Shown: positions 49,262 to 58,205 of the stretch, one piece after another
Position numbering within the stretch: position 1 is the stretch's first letter
Layout: every line of letters begins with the position of its first letter
Source: Fenollaria sporofastidiosus
GTDB lineage: Bacteria; Bacillota; Clostridia; Tissierellales; Peptoniphilaceae
Assembly (NCBI RefSeq): GCF_943169635.2
Contig: NZ_OW968186.1
Span: forward strand, 496,001-560,000
Direction of reading: 5' to 3'
DNA length: 64,000 nt
Program-made: the position numbers and the translations under genes
Notes under the pieces: model-generated
Seen by the model: the letters and a program-made list of their open reading frames with translations, nothing else
The model's database searches: none
What the model was told of the DNA's origin: nothing

Positions 49262-51565
49262 TTATAGAAATTCTGAAACTAACCTATAGCCTATTAGAAC
49301 TGTGGTTTTGTGTTTTCCATCTTTAGGTCTCTTTCTTAGTATGCTAGCTTTAGATTCTAAAGACTGCTTAAAGGTCTTCATGCTTTCAAGGTAGTAGCCA
49401 TTTTCTAAAGACCACGACCTATATCTTTCGTATACTTCAGAAGTCCTAACTTCATAATCACTTCCTTCTTCTAAGCAGTCTTCCATAAAGATAGCTATCT
49501 TATCTGATTCTTTTTGATATTTTAATGTGGCATCTTTTACTGAATTAGGAATGGTTAATCCTTCTTTTTGTAAAAGTTTGTAGCCTTCAATAAGCCAGTT
49601 AAGAATTGCAGACCTTACCTCTTCTTTTGCAAATTCAGTCTTTAATGTCTTATCTTGCTCATCTTCAGTAAAATGTCTGTCAAAGGGAATGATGAGCATT
49701 CTTCCACTTGTGAATACAGTTACATCATTGACTATGGGTAAGTAATTGGTGTTGATGTAGATTTTAAATTGTGGTTTAAAGTCAAAGGAGTTCTCGTGAA
49801 GAAATCTCGCATTGATAGTATCGTTACCAGTTAGGCTTTTTACTTGAGCGACATTTAAGGGTAGTCCCTTACCAGGCTCTGGAATATTTACAAAGCGTAC
49901 ACCAGCAAGTCTCGCTATCTCTTCACTGGGTCCAGAGCTGTTCACTTTGTTTTTAAGAGCTAGTGTCTCAGGTCTTGATGCACAGGCATAAGTACCAAGA
50001 ACTTTTAATATGGACTCACAAAGAGTTCCTTTGCCATTTCTTGTAGTCATTCCATATAGAATTGCCATACATTCATATCTTGTATCGCCTGTAAGTCCAT
50101 AACCTAGTATCTTCTGTAAAAATTTAGCTTTTTCTTTATCACCACTCATAATTTCATCAATATAGCTAAGCCACCTATTGTTTTTTAATTTAGAGTCATA
50201 GATGACATCAGCCATCTTGCTTAAGTAGTCAGAACTTCTATGCTCATAAAATTCCATTGTCCTTAGATTTAAAGTTCCATTCGTACAGTTAAGAAGGTAG
50301 GGGTCTTTGTCAAAGTCTGAAACGTTTAAAGGATGATGAACTTCTGCATCTTTTAAAACGCTCACTCTGTAGCCTCTTGCTTGCCACCTACTTGAAAATT
50401 TAATGTAGGCTTTTCTTTTATGCTCATCGTCGATTTCGAGAGCAAGTGTGTGCATAAAGTTTGCAAGCTTCATACACAGCTTCATAGCCTTCAAGCTTCC
50501 TGTATCAGCTATCCATATCCCTTTTTCATAGTAATACCAGGACTTTCTTTCAGGAACATATCGAAGAGAGTCTTCGTAAAAGTCTGCAAAGATTTTTCCT
50601 GCACCTATATCTGTCCATGAGTATTTAGATGATAATGGTAGTCCCATTTCTTTTAATTTTTCAATGCCATACTCGAACTCTAGATTTGGATCTGTCCTTT
50701 GAATTGGCATGTATGTTTCTTCTAATGAATTGATAGCTTTTTCAATAGTCATTTCACCATAAGTTTTTCCTCCTCTGTTTTCATCCCACTTTTCTCTAAA
50801 TAGTTTTGATTTTCTAAAAAGCCTATCTACTTGCTCAAAACTGCCACCTGCATAAAAAGCAAGAATTGATGCTAAGGCTAAGTCTGCTTCACTTGAAGAA
50901 GGGTAGTTTTTAATATCTCCACTCCATAGATTTAAAAACTTCTCTTTATTACTAGCCTTAGATGCTTTTTCTAAAATCTGCTCATCACTTAAGTAGCTTT
51001 TAAAATCTTGTGTACTAGACTTGATTTGTTTTTCTCTTTTCAGATATTTTTCTAAAAGCCATAGTAGCCCATCAGATTCTTCTACAATATCTCCTTCTTG
51101 AAAAATATTTCCTGTAACAGTTACAAAGCGATTAGTAAAGCCAGCAACATATACTTCAACCTCTTTAGTTTTCATCTTATATATGCTATTGTCATAAGCT
51201 ATAGAGTTTGGTAGAAAAGTAAAGATTCTAAGACCTTTGCCACTTGGACTAAATTCAATGTATGACTTTGGAAAGTGGCTAACTATTTCTTTTGCCAGAG
51301 GATTTAAGTCATCATTAAGAACACAGTGATCCACATCAATAGCTACAAGATTATTTTCAACTCTTATTCCAAGTCCATCATATGAATTAAGTTTTTCAGC
51401 TGCTTTTTCAAATGATGAGAAAGTTCTTGAATCATCAGCAGATGCATATCTTTCTGTAATTGGATTGATAGGTATCTTTGTTTCCTTATCCTCTCTTATT
51501 TCATACTTCCATAGACACCAGCTTGTATTTTCTTTTAAATATTCTGGTATATTTTCTAAATTCAC
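49262..51565 (-). CDS. P4-type primase/helicase
   Basis: 767 residues. The N-terminal part (about 1-165) resembles the primase-polymerase module of phage/plasmid primases (AIDVDHCVLNDDL, SPSGKGLRIFTFLP). The C-terminal part is an SF3 helicase with D5-type N-terminal region, Walker A YGMTTRNGKGTLCE (near 505) and INTNYLPIV. It drives autonomous replication of satellites such as P4 and of some integrative plasmids. The last residues resemble a winged-helix DNA-binding end (SEVYERYRSWSLENGY). Confidence 0.88.
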   Translation of the reverse strand: MNLENIPEYLKENTSWCLWKYEIREDKETKIPINPITERYASADDSRTFSSFEKAAEKLNSYDGLGIRVENNLVAIDVDHCVLNDDLNPLAKEIVSHFPKSYIEFSPSGKGLRIFTFLPNSIAYDNSIYKMKTKEVEVYVAGFTNRFVTVTGNIFQEGDIVEESDGLLWLLEKYLKREKQIKSSTQDFKSYLSDEQILEKASKASNKEKFLNLWSGDIKNYPSSSEADLALASILAFYAGGSFEQVDRLFRKSKLFREKWDENRGGKTYGEMTIEKAINSLEETYMPIQRTDPNLEFEYGIEKLKEMGLPLSSKYSWTDIGAGKIFADFYEDSLRYVPERKSWYYYEKGIWIADTGSLKAMKLCMKLANFMHTLALEIDDEHKRKAYIKFSSRWQARGYRVSVLKDAEVHHPLNVSDFDKDPYLLNCTNGTLNLRTMEFYEHRSSDYLSKMADVIYDSKLKNNRWLSYIDEIMSGDKEKAKFLQKILGYGLTGDTRYECMAILYGMTTRNGKGTLCESILKVLGTYACASRPETLALKNKVNSSGPSEEIARLAGVRFVNIPEPGKGLPLNVAQVKSLTGNDTINARFLHENSFDFKPQFKIYINTNYLPIVNDVTVFTSGRMLIIPFDRHFTEDEQDKTLKTEFAKEEVRSAILNWLIEGYKLLQKEGLTIPNSVKDATLKYQKESDKIAIFMEDCLEEGSDYEVRTSEVYERYRSWSLENGYYLESMKTFKQSLESKASILRKRPKDGKHKTTVLIGYRLVSEFL

Positions 51566-51689
51566 ATATCTACTCCTTTCATATTTTTTAGAAGAAGAAA
51601 TATCCCTCTATATTCCTTAGGACACTTAGAAGAGTTTTGAGTACTTAAGACAATTCTTTCAATGTAGACCTGTAAAGAGAAATCTCCAT

Positions 51690-51895
51690 CTACTAGTCCT
51701 AAGACAAATTTGTATGTCTTGAGTAATTAAATATTAATAAGGTTAGTTTTCTTCCTTCACTAGCCCTAAGACATTTTTGATAGTCTTGTTAGGTTTTATT
51801 TTTCCTTCCCTATATAACAGGCGAAGAAAACTTATGAATTTTAACCCTATAGAAGAAATATTTTTTCCCCTTCACTAGCCCTAGGACAAAAATCG
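51690..51895. repeat. Short repeats ahead of the primase gene
   Basis: CACTAGCCCTAAGACA-type boxes occur at about 51692, 51758 and 51873. The first two are followed by an inverted match (AAGACA ... TGTCTT or AGTCTT). Related TTAGGACA is at 51617. Spacing is irregular. No gene is seen in 51566-52043; the stretch may hold the primase promoter or control RNA. Confidence 0.45.
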
Positions 51896-52043
51896 TGGTT
51901 TTGATTAGAAAAAGACGGAAATATATCCGTCTTTAGAAATTTATAAGGATTAAATTGTAAAATGTGGTATAATGTTGTAAGATGGTTACGTAAATTAGAA
52001 ACTTTAGTTTTGATTGATTTAGAGATTTTCATTTGATAAATTT

Positions 52044-52217
52044 ATGCGAAAATTAATAGATGAAAAGATGAATAAACTAGACTTACAAAAAGCTATAAAT
52101 ACAACTCCTCATACCATAGCTAAAATGGGATGAGATGAGAATGTGAGTATGGAGATACTTTGTAGAATTTGTAAGTATTTTAATGTGATATATCGGATAT
52201 ATTGGAAATTAGAGTGA
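52044..52217 (+). pseudogene. Broken XRE-type helix-turn-helix regulator
   Basis: The frame MRKLIDEKMNKLDLQKAINT, then TPHTIAKMG, stops at TGA (52131-52133), then continues in the same frame as DENVSMEILCRICKYFNVIY and ends at 52217. It matches the small Cro/CI-type regulators (usually IAKMGRDENVSMEVLCRIC). A single nonsense change therefore seems to break it. It sits ahead of the methyltransferase, as a controller gene would. Confidence 0.75.
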
Positions 52218-52314
52218 AAATAAAAAACAATTTAGTTGACTTTTTTTAAATGTTGAGCAATATATTAATTACATAATAATACATAATTTTGTGGAGAGGA
52301 GAAGGTTACACTTA

Positions 52315-54132
52315 ATGAATAATAACGATTTGGTAAAATCTTTTATTAATTATTCTAAGAAATATTTAATGGACTATTTTAGCCATTATTCTATTCATTC
52401 TAATTTGTCATTATTAGATGTTTATCCCTTAAAATATCAAACAACTAGCTCTGACTTGGACATGAGCATTGATTTTAATATTGATGCGTTGCATTTCTTA
52501 GGAAATTATTATGAGCAATCAATACCTATAAAACTAAAAAAAGATTATGGTAGATTCTTTACGAGTGATGAAGAATTAATAAAAGTTATGATTGATGAAG
52601 TAGATTTATTATCCGGTAAGATATTAGAACCCTCGTGTGGTTCAGGAAATTTTTTGGCAATTATTATTAATAAAATAATTAAAACCTTAAAAAATGATGG
52701 GTTAGATTCAAAAGAAATAATTGAGTATATAATAAACAATGTTAATGGGAATGATATTGATGAAATTGCTATTCAAATTTCAGAGCTAAATGTTCTCGCA
52801 AGTCTTATGCCATTAATTGTTGATGCCACTAATAAGGATCCTACCTACAAAATTAATAAACTAGGACTTGAAAAATATGACTTTATTGATAAAGATGAAA
52901 TTAGAAAGAAATATTCTGTCATAATTGGCAACCCTCCTTTTGTAACAATGTATGGGAAGAGAAGTCGAAATATGACTGAATCAAAAAGATTATATTTTAA
53001 CACTTTTGATTTTGTAGTTAATAAAAAAGGAAACAATAAATTTAATACATCTATGTTTTTTATTGAGAATGGATTAAAGTCATTAATTGAAGATGGTAGA
53101 TTAATTTATATTTTGGATATTGCTTTTTTCGAGACAGCATATAATGATATTAGAAAGCATTTGATTCAAAATTATAAAATCAATAGAATTATAAAAGGAA
53201 TAATGTCATTTGACGATGTAGCTAGTGGACAAATTATTTTAGATGTTTCTAATTCAAAAAAACAAAATTCAATAACACAATATATTGATTTTGAAAGAAA
53301 AATAAATGAAAAAATAGATCAAAGTTACTGGAATAACGAGGATAATGAATATAAAATATTAGTGCCTTTAAATAAATATGAAAAGTCTATAACAGAAAAA
53401 GTAACTAAATTTAGAAAATTAGATTATTATTTTCCTAAAAAAGGACTAAGGACCTGCTGCGCATTAACTGGTAGAACGAATGATTTTATAGTAAAAAAAG
53501 ATAGTGATACAAATAATGAAATATTTCCATATTTAGAAGGTGCAAAAGGATTAGATAAGAGATTTGGCGAGTTAACAAATACAAAATTTATTAAATATGA
53601 CTATGAATTACAACTAAAAATTTCTAATGATTTCAAAAAAGAACTTCAAGCTAAAGGTGTAAAAAACAAAAAAAGAATTACTTTAGGCGACAAGGAAGCA
53701 TATCTATCCCCTAAAGTTTTTATAAGACAAAGTGCAACTAAAATAATAGCATCATATACAGAGGACCCATATGCTGCTAATAATAGTTTATATATTTTGA
53801 CTAATAAAAAAAATACAGCTAAAGATAAAGAACTTCTTAAATACACTTGTGGCATTTTAAATTCGGATTTAATCACATTTTTTTGCTTAATCCATAAAAT
53901 AATACGAATAGAAAGAGGCAAAACACCCCAAATAAAAATTTCTGATTTAAAAAAAATATGTATAAGTTATAATTCAATGTACAAAGAAGACATGATTTAT
54001 TTGGTTGATCAATTGTTAGATAATCCAACAGATACAAATTTTAATAAGAGATTAAATAATTTGGTATATCAAATATATAATATAAGCGAAATTGAAATTA
54101 ATTATATTGCACAATTTTTAAAAACCGTCTAA
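52315..54132 (+). CDS. DNA N6-adenine methyltransferase of a restriction-modification system
   Basis: 605 residues. SAM-binding motif I LEPSCGSGNFLAIII (near 102-116), catalytic motif IV VIGNPPFVTMYG (near 204-215), and a long C-terminal target-recognition region. The order I then IV and the NPPF motif mark a gamma-type (TaqI/Eco57I-like) N6-adenine enzyme. The ATG at 52315 follows AGGAGAAGG. It is convergent with the endonuclease-like gene at 54163. Very AT-rich codons differ from the housekeeping genes. Confidence 0.88.
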   Translation: MNNNDLVKSFINYSKKYLMDYFSHYSIHSNLSLLDVYPLKYQTTSSDLDMSIDFNIDALHFLGNYYEQSIPIKLKKDYGRFFTSDEELIKVMIDEVDLLSGKILEPSCGSGNFLAIIINKIIKTLKNDGLDSKEIIEYIINNVNGNDIDEIAIQISELNVLASLMPLIVDATNKDPTYKINKLGLEKYDFIDKDEIRKKYSVIIGNPPFVTMYGKRSRNMTESKRLYFNTFDFVVNKKGNNKFNTSMFFIENGLKSLIEDGRLIYILDIAFFETAYNDIRKHLIQNYKINRIIKGIMSFDDVASGQIILDVSNSKKQNSITQYIDFERKINEKIDQSYWNNEDNEYKILVPLNKYEKSITEKVTKFRKLDYYFPKKGLRTCCALTGRTNDFIVKKDSDTNNEIFPYLEGAKGLDKRFGELTNTKFIKYDYELQLKISNDFKKELQAKGVKNKKRITLGDKEAYLSPKVFIRQSATKIIASYTEDPYAANNSLYILTNKKNTAKDKELLKYTCGILNSDLITFFCLIHKIIRIERGKTPQIKISDLKKICISYNSMYKEDMIYLVDQLLDNPTDTNFNKRLNNLVYQIYNISEIEINYIAQFLKTV

Positions 54133-54156
54133 TTATTATAATTGACGGTTTTTAAA
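54118..54156. terminator. Bidirectional terminator between methyltransferase and endonuclease genes
   Basis: AAAAACCGTC (54120-54129) pairs with GACGGTTTTT (54144-54153); both strands end in T runs. Confidence 0.85.
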
Positions 54157-54162
54157 ATAAGA

Positions 54163-54861
54163 CTATTTTTGATATTGTTTAAGCTTTGATCTAAGTTCAT
54201 TAAACCTAGAATCTAATTCATCCCTTTTCCTTAATTGTTTTGAAATATTTCTTTCAATTGATTCTTTATATTTTATATAAAACAGCTCTAGAAATTCTTC
54301 TCTTGATCTATATTCCTCTGGTTCTTTAATATTAACCTGAAATTGAGGTTTAGGGTTGATTCTAACTGTGTGATTAATGTCTTTTAAAAATTGACATTTC
54401 ACATATTTACCATTAGCAAAAGATATAAATTTTGTTTTATCATCGCTTGTAGACTCATATTCAAAAAATACATATAATAAATAAAAATGACCATCTAAGA
54501 TAAAATTAATTATCTTTTCTGGCGTTCCCATATCAGGATTGCTATCGTCATAATTTTTTTTAGTAGCTTTAATATCTCCCCAGATAAGATCATCAAAATT
54601 GAAATCTTCACATTTGTAATTAAAACAAATATCATATGGATTTTTGGTAGAACCCTTAGGAGATCCTTTCGGATCATATATTCTTTCATGTGAATTTTGT
54701 TTTAAAAATTCAACAAAACTATCTTCTAAATAATCACTTATTTCTGCACCACTCCTAGATCTTGCACTAATATTTAATAAATAATTGTGCTTTTTGAGTA
54801 TAGAATTGAAAATAGTTTCGATGTCATTTTTCATTAACATCTCAAATTGCTTAACATCCAT
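54163..54861 (-). CDS. Probable type II restriction endonuclease partner
   Basis: 232 residues. RSRSGAEISDYLEDSFVEFL is followed by PYDICFNYKC and LIWGDIKATKKNYDD, in the spacing of a PD-(D/E)XK nuclease core (D...DIK). A charged helical tail follows. Convergent with the methyltransferase gene, as in many R-M systems. Two adjacent ATGs follow GGAGGTTA; the second (54861) has better spacing. No specific enzyme is recognised. Confidence 0.7.
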   Translation of the reverse strand: MDVKQFEMLMKNDIETIFNSILKKHNYLLNISARSRSGAEISDYLEDSFVEFLKQNSHERIYDPKGSPKGSTKNPYDICFNYKCEDFNFDDLIWGDIKATKKNYDDSNPDMGTPEKIINFILDGHFYLLYVFFEYESTSDDKTKFISFANGKYVKCQFLKDINHTVRINPKPQFQVNIKEPEEYRSREEFLELFYIKYKESIERNISKQLRKRDELDSRFNELRSKLKQYQK

Positions 54862-54864
54862 CAT

Positions 54865-55600
54865 TAACCTCCAAAATAAAATAATAATATATATTTATTA
54901 TATCATAAATGATAGTTGTTATTCAAAAAATATTCTAGAAAATAATGTAGCATAATGTTAGTAACATTTTTCCTAACTTCTTATGAGATGTTTTTATATC
55001 AATCACTAACGAGAAAAGGAATAACAGTAATATTATATGGCAATATTGAACTTGAAGTTTATAAATTTCTAGATAGTTCTACTATGGAATTGAAAATGCC
55101 TTAATTAAATGCTACAAATTATAAAGTACTTATTATGCAAATACTATAAAAAATTGCTATAACTCAATTATTACTAAATATATAGATAAAATTAATGGTA
55201 TTTTATATTTTATAAATAACAAAACATTTAAAGTTGGAAACAACTTCAACACAAAATTAACAAATGCAAAAACACTAGTTTATACTGCTGAATAAAATTA
55301 AGTACTCTTGAAGATATAAAAATATATCTATGTGGAGATTATATGACATCAGTAATGAAAATCGTGATAGCGCCATCATAAAGTTTAGAACATTTTTGAA
55401 GAGGTATTTTTATGTAATAGAGAAACAAATTGAACTCCAGACTTGAGTGGTAATATACAAAAATTAAATAGATAGGTTATAAAATTCTATAATATGTACG
55501 CAGATACAAATTTTGATAAAAGGATAAATACATTACTTTCAGTACCAAGTAGTATAGTCTTTGAATATCTGAAATAAGAAATGACAGTGATTTTAATGGG
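54865..55600. other. Decayed AT-rich DNA
   Basis: Short interrupted frames only, for example at about 54978-55102 (SYEMFLYQSLTRKGITVILY...). No intact gene. The end resembles a lost methyltransferase, listed separately. Confidence 0.5.
55425..55577 (+). pseudogene. Remnant of a second restriction-modification methyltransferase C-terminus
   Basis: With two in-frame stops the frame reads TPDLSGNIQKLNR, VIKFYNMYADTNFDKRINTL. This is close to the C-terminus of the intact methyltransferase (DTNFNKRLNNLV). It looks like the tail of a related, lost enzyme. Confidence 0.4.
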
Positions 55601-55747
55601 GTGGGTTATACTAGAATTAATATTGAAAACATTATATATTATTTTTTGTTATTTTTCAAAGTCTATTGCAAATTTTGCTTATCAATTTAGTATAAACAAA
55701 TGTAATCTATAGAATTATTTAGAACTTTGAGTTTCATGAATATGTAA

Positions 55748-55779
55748 AAAGGCTATGAGAGTTCAAACTCATAGCCTTT
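55748..55779. terminator. Terminator-like hairpin
   Basis: AAAGGCTATGAG / CTCATAGCCTTT with an 8-base loop. It resembles the hairpin at 59542 after the MATE gene. Confidence 0.6.
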
Positions 55780-55835
55780 CCTCTTGCCACCTAAAGACTT
55801 TAAGAACTAGCTTTTATAAAATCCCTAATTCAATG

Positions 55836-55935
55836 CGCCCTTGAACTCGTTCCCTCCTCGGCAATGCTCAGGTATGACTATACATTCCGCTTGCCTCGTC
55901 AGTCCACATCGTCCAATCATCTCGTTTGCTTTGTG
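55836..55935. repeat. Interspersed repeat family A, copy 3 (reverse)
   Basis: GCGCCCTTGAACTCGTTCCC, TCGGCAATGCTCAGG, ATTCCGCTTGCCTCGTCAGT and CGTCCAATCATCTCG in order. Confidence 0.6.
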
Positions 55936-55951
55936 AAATTGTGTTTGTGCG

Positions 55952-56012
55952 AAGCACCAAGGTTCTCGGGACCCATTCAAAGCGAAGCTTTGTAAATGGG
56001 TGAGGTTCTTCA
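55952..56012. repeat. Interspersed repeat family E, copy 2 (reverse)
   Basis: CAAGGTTCTCGGGACCC, a hairpin AAAGCGAAGCTTT, GGGTGAGGTTCTT. Reverse complement of the copy at 13822, nested between two family A copies. Confidence 0.55.
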
Positions 56013-56028
56013 ATTTGCGCCTTGCGCT

Positions 56029-56106
56029 CATTCGCTTCTCGGCAATGCTCAGGTATGACTATACATTCCGCTTGCCTCGAAGCTCCATTTCGCGCAATCC
56101 ATCATA
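56029..56106. repeat. Interspersed repeat family A, copy 4 (reverse)
   Basis: CTCGGCAATGCTCAGGTATG, ATTCCGCTTGCCTCGAAGCT and CCATTTCGCGCAATCC. The variant AAGCTCCATTTCG also appears, inverted, in the copy at 60358. Confidence 0.6.
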
Positions 56107-56168
56107 GCGCAAAGGTTTTATGAAAATAAATCTTGTAAACAGTATATCAGCATAAAGGAGGAACTCAT

Positions 56169-57011
56169 ATGTCTAAGGTGAAAAAAGAGACGATTGAAGC
56201 AAAAGGCTTTGCTATTCAAATTTATACTGAAGACTTTCAAAACGATTATATAAGTCTAACGGATATTGCTAGATATAAAAATAATGATGATCCTAGATTT
56301 GTTATACAAAACTGGATGAGAAACAGAAATACTTTGGAATATATAGGTTTATGGGAAGTTTTGAATAATCCAGATTTTAACCGTGTGCAATTCGACACGT
56401 TTAGAAATGAGGCAGGACTTAATAGATTCACTATGACACCACAAAAATGGATTGATTCTACAAATGCTATTGGTATAATATCGAAGTCTGGGAGATATGG
56501 TGGAACCTATGCGCATTATGATCTTGCGATGGAATTTGCTTCATGGATTTCACCAGAATTTAAGCTTTACATTATTCAAGATTATAAGAGACTTAAATCA
56601 GATGAAAATTCAAAATTGTCACTGGGTTGGAACCTTAATCGTGAAATCTCTAAGATTAACTACAAAATTCATACAGACGCAATCAAAGAATATCTCTTAA
56701 AAGATCTTACCAACGAACAGTTGTCTTATAAATATGCAAGTGAAGCAGACATGCTAAATGTTGCTTTATTTAACAAAAGAGCTAAACAGTGGCGTGAAGA
56801 AAATCCTGAGTTAAAAGGTAATATGAGAGACTATGCAAGTCTGAATGAGTTACTTGTACTTGCCAATATGGAAAGCTATAATGCGATTCTTATTGGAAAA
56901 GGTATGGAGCAAAAAGAAAGAATGATGGAACTTAGAAAACTTGCTAGAACACAATTAATGTCACTTGAAAAACTTGGTGATAGTGGCATTAAAAGATTAG
57001 AAGGAAAGTAA
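56169..57011 (+). CDS. KilA-N domain protein
   Basis: 280 residues. The KilA-N domain covers about 15-125 (ISLTDIARYKNNDDPRFVIQ, NWMRNRNTLEYIG, then SGRYGGTYAHYDLAMEFASW). KilA-N domains bind DNA and are common in phages and mobile elements. The C-terminal half is helical and unrecognised. AAAGGAGG lies before the ATG. The gene lies between clusters of interspersed repeats. Confidence 0.85.
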   Translation: MSKVKKETIEAKGFAIQIYTEDFQNDYISLTDIARYKNNDDPRFVIQNWMRNRNTLEYIGLWEVLNNPDFNRVQFDTFRNEAGLNRFTMTPQKWIDSTNAIGIISKSGRYGGTYAHYDLAMEFASWISPEFKLYIIQDYKRLKSDENSKLSLGWNLNREISKINYKIHTDAIKEYLLKDLTNEQLSYKYASEADMLNVALFNKRAKQWREENPELKGNMRDYASLNELLVLANMESYNAILIGKGMEQKERMMELRKLARTQLMSLEKLGDSGIKRLEGK

Positions 57012-57069
57012 TAATAACATTTAGTATTTTATTAGATAAACAAATTAGAAGTTGTGGAGGATGATAAAA

Positions 57070-57549
57070 ATGATTAGATTTGATGAAATTACGAATAAAA
57101 ATATTTGGAAAGTTTGTGCATTAGAGCCATATGAAGAGCAAAAAGATTTTGTTGCTGATAACATACAGAGCTTGGCGGAAGCATATTCAACAAGAAATGA
57201 AGGCAATAATGCGTTGCCGCTTGCAGTATATGATGATAACACCCTGATTGGATTTGTTATGATCGGAAAAGGAACCGTTGGCAATGAAGAAGAAAGTCCT
57301 TTAATCAAAGAAAACTACTGCCTCTGGAGACTAATGATTGATAGGAAATATCAGGGACGAGGTATGGGAAAGCAGACGATTGATGCCGCAATCGATTTGA
57401 TACGTACATTCCCATTTGGTGAGGCAAGAAAGGTATGGTTGTCGTATGAACCAGAAAACACTAGAGCAAGAGCAATATACTTAAAGTATGGCTTTTCCGA
57501 GAATGGAGAAATGTGTGGCAATGAAATTGTAGCCGTGTATGATTTATAA
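57070..57549 (+). CDS. GNAT acetyltransferase, spermidine/spermine type
   Basis: 159 residues. MIRFDEITNKNIWKVCALEP start, acetyl-CoA loop YQGRGMGKQTIDAAIDLI, and the end ENTRARAIYLKYGFSENGE. This layout is like BltD/PaiA-type polyamine acetyltransferases; the substrate is not proven. The ATG at 57070 is chosen since GGAGG (57055) is too close to the ATG at 57061. It follows the KilA-N gene by 58 bases. Confidence 0.8.
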   Translation: MIRFDEITNKNIWKVCALEPYEEQKDFVADNIQSLAEAYSTRNEGNNALPLAVYDDNTLIGFVMIGKGTVGNEEESPLIKENYCLWRLMIDRKYQGRGMGKQTIDAAIDLIRTFPFGEARKVWLSYEPENTRARAIYLKYGFSENGEMCGNEIVAVYDL

Positions 57550-57704
57550 ATTGGAACTTTTTCAGCTTATTTTAAAATTGTAGATTCATATATAGATTTC
57601 GACATAATGTATCTAGATTTAAGATAGACAACTTCCAGTTTGTAGCATTAACAATCCACCTGAATATGCAATTTTCATTTAGGCTGTGTATAGCGCAAAG
57701 GTTT

Positions 57705-57832
57705 TTAAGTCCATGCACCAAGAGAACGAGTGCTAGCGATGTTCGATTGGCTATGCATGCCTTATGCCAGAGTTTACAAAGAGACGGAACGAAGTGAACG
57801 TCGATTTGCTTAAACTTACGGTAGGACTTATA
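57705..57832. repeat. Interspersed repeat family C, copy 2
   Basis: TTAAGTCCATGCACCAAGAG, GGCTATGCATGCCTTATGCC, GAGTTTACAAA, TTAAACTTACGG; same order as at 38597. Confidence 0.65.
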
Positions 57833-57910
57833 GTCCTAAGTTCTTCAATTAATTATCATCTCAAGAGTTTTGACTGAGGGTTTGAAGAAGGAATTGAATA
57901 TTAGTTAGTT

Positions 57911-57938
57911 AAGGAAGGTCTATTGACCTTCCTTTTTT
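57911..57938 (+). terminator. Terminator before the right repeat
   Basis: AAGGAAGGTC / GACCTTCCTT stem with TATT loop and six T. Confidence 0.8.
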
Positions 57939-57947
57939 ATTCTTTTG

Positions 57948-58060
57948 CATTCAAACGAGCCCTTGAACTCGTTCCCTCCTCGGCAATGCTCGAGTACATT
58001 TGTACACTCCGCTTGCCTCGTCAGTCCACATCGTCCAATCATCTCGTTTGCTCTGCAAAA
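57948..58060. repeat. Interspersed repeat family A, copy 5 (reverse), carrying the right 17-bp repeat
   Basis: Starts CATTCAAACGAGCCCTT (57948-57964), the same 17 bases as after tsaD, and continues TGAACTCGTTCCCTCC, TCGGCAATGCTCGAG, CACTCCGCTTGCCTCG. It marks the possible right end of the island. Confidence 0.6.
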
Positions 58061-58099
58061 CTATGAAGCGATTCTATGGAGTATATAGGAAAAATCCTA

Positions 58100-58129
58100 A
58101 AAGACAAGTACTATGTGCTTGTCTTTTTT
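58100..58129 (+). terminator. Terminator upstream of the MATE gene
   Basis: AAAGACAAG / CTTGTCTTT stem with a short loop, then seven T. It lies before the MATE promoter and so excludes a start at 58113. Confidence 0.7.
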
Positions 58130-58154
58130 TATGTCATACATCAATGCCGCGTTC

Positions 58155-58183
58155 TTGCTTATAAAAGTTTATTGTGGTATAAT
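58155..58183 (+). promoter_or_regulatory. Promoter of the MATE transporter gene
   Basis: TTGCTT (58155-58160), 17-bp spacer, TATAAT (58178-58183). GGGAGG follows at 58193. Confidence 0.75.
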
Positions 58184-58205
58184 AACAGTTAAGGGAGGTT
58201 TTACT

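Noticed and set aside
51690..51895. CRISPR-like repeats ahead of the primase gene
   Set aside because: Only three or four short boxes with irregular spacing and no spacer-like design.
55825..56031. 68-residue minus-strand protein
   Set aside because: Entirely made of family A and E repeats.
58113..58205. ATG at 58113 as start of the MATE protein
   Set aside because: It lies inside a terminator hairpin and upstream of the gene's own promoter and ribosome binding site.
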